Below, piece by piece: positions 62,051-64,000 of a DNA stretch of 64,000 nt; within the stretch, counting starts at the first letter, position 1; each line of letters starts with the position of its first letter. The stretch comes from HGM04593 sp045533955 (GTDB lineage: Bacteria; Bacteroidota; Bacteroidia; Bacteroidales; Bacteroidaceae). Position numbers and translations under genes: made by a program. Location: the NCBI GenBank assembly GCA_045533955.1, contig JAZSIU010000101.1, forward strand, positions 1 to 64,000. Reading direction: 5' to 3'. The notes below the pieces were generated by a model, which searched no databases, was not told the origin of the DNA, and saw nothing but the letters and a program-made list of their open reading frames with translations.

Positions 62051-64000
62051 TTACTCAATAAAACGCTCGTTAAACATAAACCAACCAAGCGTAAGACCCA
62101 CATTTACGCCTTTTTTTCGAGAACTGTAATAATCGACATAACCGCTCACGGTGAGCGACGAGAATTTCGCAACAACCACAAACTCCCCAATATATTGAAA
62201 ATCGCTGAAGCGCTTTTTGCTGAAATAGGCGTGGCCGTCGCCAGCCTCCCGAATCTTTCTATAAGGGGTGAACCCATAAAATCCCGCACGCAACTGCAAG
62301 AAATTATTCATCTTATATATGGGCGACACGCCACCGGCCACAAATTGATTGGCACGGAATGCCGGGTCGTAGTTGAACATACTGCTCATCGTGGGGGTGA
62401 ATGTACCGGCCTGCATCATCGACGCCTGATAACTCGACGATAGTCCGCGTGTCGAATAATATATGTGCAGATTGGTACCCAGCGTAAAGAAGCGGCCAAA
62501 ATCAATGTGCCCCTTACGCTGATAGCTCATTTGAAGCCACGAGAGGCGTTGTTTCTCGGTAGCATCCTTCTGATAGCTTTTGAAGCGCTCCTTACCTACA
62601 AAGAATTGCGCAAGAATAGACTCGTACATTCCGCTTGTGGAATAAACCTTGGAGTCGAGCGTATTACCTTCGAATTTTATAGAACCGCCAAAGAGGTTCA
62701 TACTGTTAACGTCGAACTGAGGAAGGTCGAGGTTAATGATATTCGTTGGCAGATACTCGTCCTTTATATGCCCCATCCCTATTCCAAACTCAGCCTTCTG
62801 ACGCATCAGGAACGGAAAAACGAGCTTCATCTTTACAAATACCTCGCGCTCGTGATTAAGAGCAATGGGATTCTCTTTTGCGAAAAGATATTTCATATTG
62901 TAATAATCAATTGTCGAATACGACCCAATGAATTTAAGCGACAAGGGCACTTTTGCCGCAAAATCGACGCGCGACGTCAACTGCACATTATTATATACTT
63001 TACCCAACTGCCCATCGAGAATAAACTCCTTCGAGTGGTTGTTAAGGTTACGATAATGCAGTCCGAAATATATCTGATTCGAGTTATTTGTCGAGATTGC
63101 GCCACCCATCTTCAATGTAAACGGTGGATTCATCTCGACGTCGAGCAACAGCGTGTATGTGCTATCCTCGGGATTATATACGGCGCGCGGCAACATTCCC
63201 GAGATAACATTTCCCGAGAGCAGACGAAAATAGGCGCGTTTGCAGTCCTCGATTGAGAAAATCTCCTTGCCGTCGGTGTGAAACTCGCTCTTTATATACT
63301 CTTGCTGCGAGGGGTCAACACCCTTAATCTCGATGCGCTTGAAACGCAGTTCGGGCAGACGACTGCGAAACTCGGCGCGGCGCTTGGCCAATTGCACGCT
63401 GTCTGAACGTCGGTGGACGAGCCCTTTTATCGAGTCCATCTTTTCGATGGTTTTTTTATAACCGTACTGCGAGACAAGGTCGAGCTTGTGAAAATCGAGC
63501 AACTGCACTTTATCGAGCTCGGTATCAAGCACAATTCCTCGTCCCGCGGGGATACTATAACCCGAACGCGAGGTTACAAGATTCTCAAGCTGGCTCATCA
63601 TATCACGCGTATCGGGCAGGGGGGCATTTTTGCTCACCACGCTACCCACTATAATGTCGGGATTAAAGTCGCGCTGCATAACATCGACAGGGAAATTATT
63701 ATATATTCCACCATCGTACATTAGTATGCTATCTCTTTTAATTGGCTTAAAGACAAAAGGATAGCTCATCGAGGCGCGCACAGCGTCGCCAAGGTCGCCC
63801 TCGTCGAATATTATCTGTTTCTTATTGTAAATGTCGGCTGCGACACAACGGAAGGGGACGAACAGACTGTCGAAATTATTGTTGCATACGGTTGAATATT
63901 GCGCAAATGTCTGCATCACTCCCAAGCTCATAGGGTTGGGATTTATGAGGTTAATCGTGGGCTTATATATGCGCAGCGAGTCTTTTACTTCGAAATTTAT
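62051..64000 (-). CDS. Patatin-like phospholipase with POTRA and outer-membrane barrel (5' end outside window)
   Basis: The frame is open to the right edge, so the N-terminus, with the signal peptide and the GxSxG nucleophile, is not seen. The visible part starts inside the patatin domain and includes the catalytic Asp motif YDGGIYNNFPVDV. A POTRA-like stretch follows (FKRIEIKGVDPSQQEYIKSE), and then a BamA/Omp85-type beta barrel of about 380 residues (FTLKMGGAISTNNSNQIYFG). The plan matches the type Vd (PlpD-like) patatin autotransporters, and in Bacteroidota a surface or periplasmic lipase with a barrel anchor. Downstream on the same strand is tRNA-Arg. Confidence 0.9.
   Translation of the reverse strand: MNFEVKDSLRIYKPTINLINPNPMSLGVMQTFAQYSTVCNNNFDSLFVPFRCVAADIYNKKQIIFDEGDLGDAVRASMSYPFVFKPIKRDSILMYDGGIYNNFPVDVMQRDFNPDIIVGSVVSKNAPLPDTRDMMSQLENLVTSRSGYSIPAGRGIVLDTELDKVQLLDFHKLDLVSQYGYKKTIEKMDSIKGLVHRRSDSVQLAKRRAEFRSRLPELRFKRIEIKGVDPSQQEYIKSEFHTDGKEIFSIEDCKRAYFRLLSGNVISGMLPRAVYNPEDSTYTLLLDVEMNPPFTLKMGGAISTNNSNQIYFGLHYRNLNNHSKEFILDGQLGKVYNNVQLTSRVDFAAKVPLSLKFIGSYSTIDYYNMKYLFAKENPIALNHEREVFVKMKLVFPFLMRQKAEFGIGMGHIKDEYLPTNIINLDLPQFDVNSMNLFGGSIKFEGNTLDSKVYSTSGMYESILAQFFVGKERFKSYQKDATEKQRLSWLQMSYQRKGHIDFGRFFTLGTNLHIYYSTRGLSSSYQASMMQAGTFTPTMSSMFNYDPAFRANQFVAGGVSPIYKMNNFLQLRAGFYGFTPYRKIREAGDGHAYFSKKRFSDFQYIGEFVVVAKFSSLTVSGYVDYYSSRKKGVNVGLTLGWFMFNERFIE

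Overview
The window looks like chromosome of an anaerobic member of the Bacteroidales (Bacteroidota); I cannot resolve the family. Evidence: promoters of the Bacteroidota type (TTG, 19-21 bp, TAnnTTTG) instead of -35/-10 boxes, families largely restricted to this phylum (DUF5606, DUF4923, the PUR-alpha-like DUF3276 protein, DUF3078, BspA-type leucine-rich repeats, a DcaP-like porin, a patatin fused to a barrel), a roughly 300-residue NusB, a reverse rubrerythrin with a PerR-like regulator, and a tmRNA tag ending GENNYALAA.

Layout. 1-2.3 kb is a small AT-rich accessory patch: a tyrosine recombinase broken at both ends, a C-terminal scrap of a DUF4143-type ATPase and an intact-looking Mrr-like nuclease. 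2.3-13.4 kb holds mnmE, a nucleoside phosphorylase, a TPR/beta-propeller protein, ttcA, a DUF486 membrane protein, the rubrerythrin/PerR pair, a fasciclin lipoprotein and NAD synthase. 13.5-24.3 kb holds clpB, DUF4923, DUF5606, coaE, a YbbR-domain protein, yajC, nusB, a double-ABC ATPase, the PUR-alpha-like gene and the translation cluster rplY-pth-hslR. 24.4-38.4 kb is mainly envelope and transport: a BlaR1/BlaI pair, an LRR lipoprotein, nfo, a phosphate transporter with a PhoU-like tail, a DcaP-like porin, SIMPL, DoxX, a cation/proton antiporter and DUF3078. 38.6-48.9 kb holds yidC, a DUF2156 gene, a uracil-DNA-glycosylase-like gene, a coiled-coil gene with zapA and rny, recQ and recJ. 49.3-64 kb holds a secreted cysteine peptidase, recA, a saccharopine-dehydrogenase-family gene, dnaK, a GH20 hexosaminidase, mntP, tmRNA, an AraC regulator, menA-ubiE, a bile-acid/sodium-symporter-family protein, tRNA-Arg(ACG) and a patatin/outer-membrane-barrel gene that runs off the right edge.

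Most of this is housekeeping: RNA modification and decay, ribosome quality control, DNA repair, protein folding, menaquinone synthesis and envelope biogenesis. No IS element, CRISPR array, prophage or polysaccharide-utilisation locus was recognised. The observations most worth a second look are: a NAD synthase whose glutaminase nucleophile cysteine reads as glycine; a perfect 38-bp palindrome inside pth; two tandem 83-bp promoter-plus-hairpin units upstream of the TPR/propeller gene; mutually exclusive RNA pairings between zapA and rny (possible 6S RNA or attenuator); and an 11-nt motif shared upstream of clpB and dnaK.
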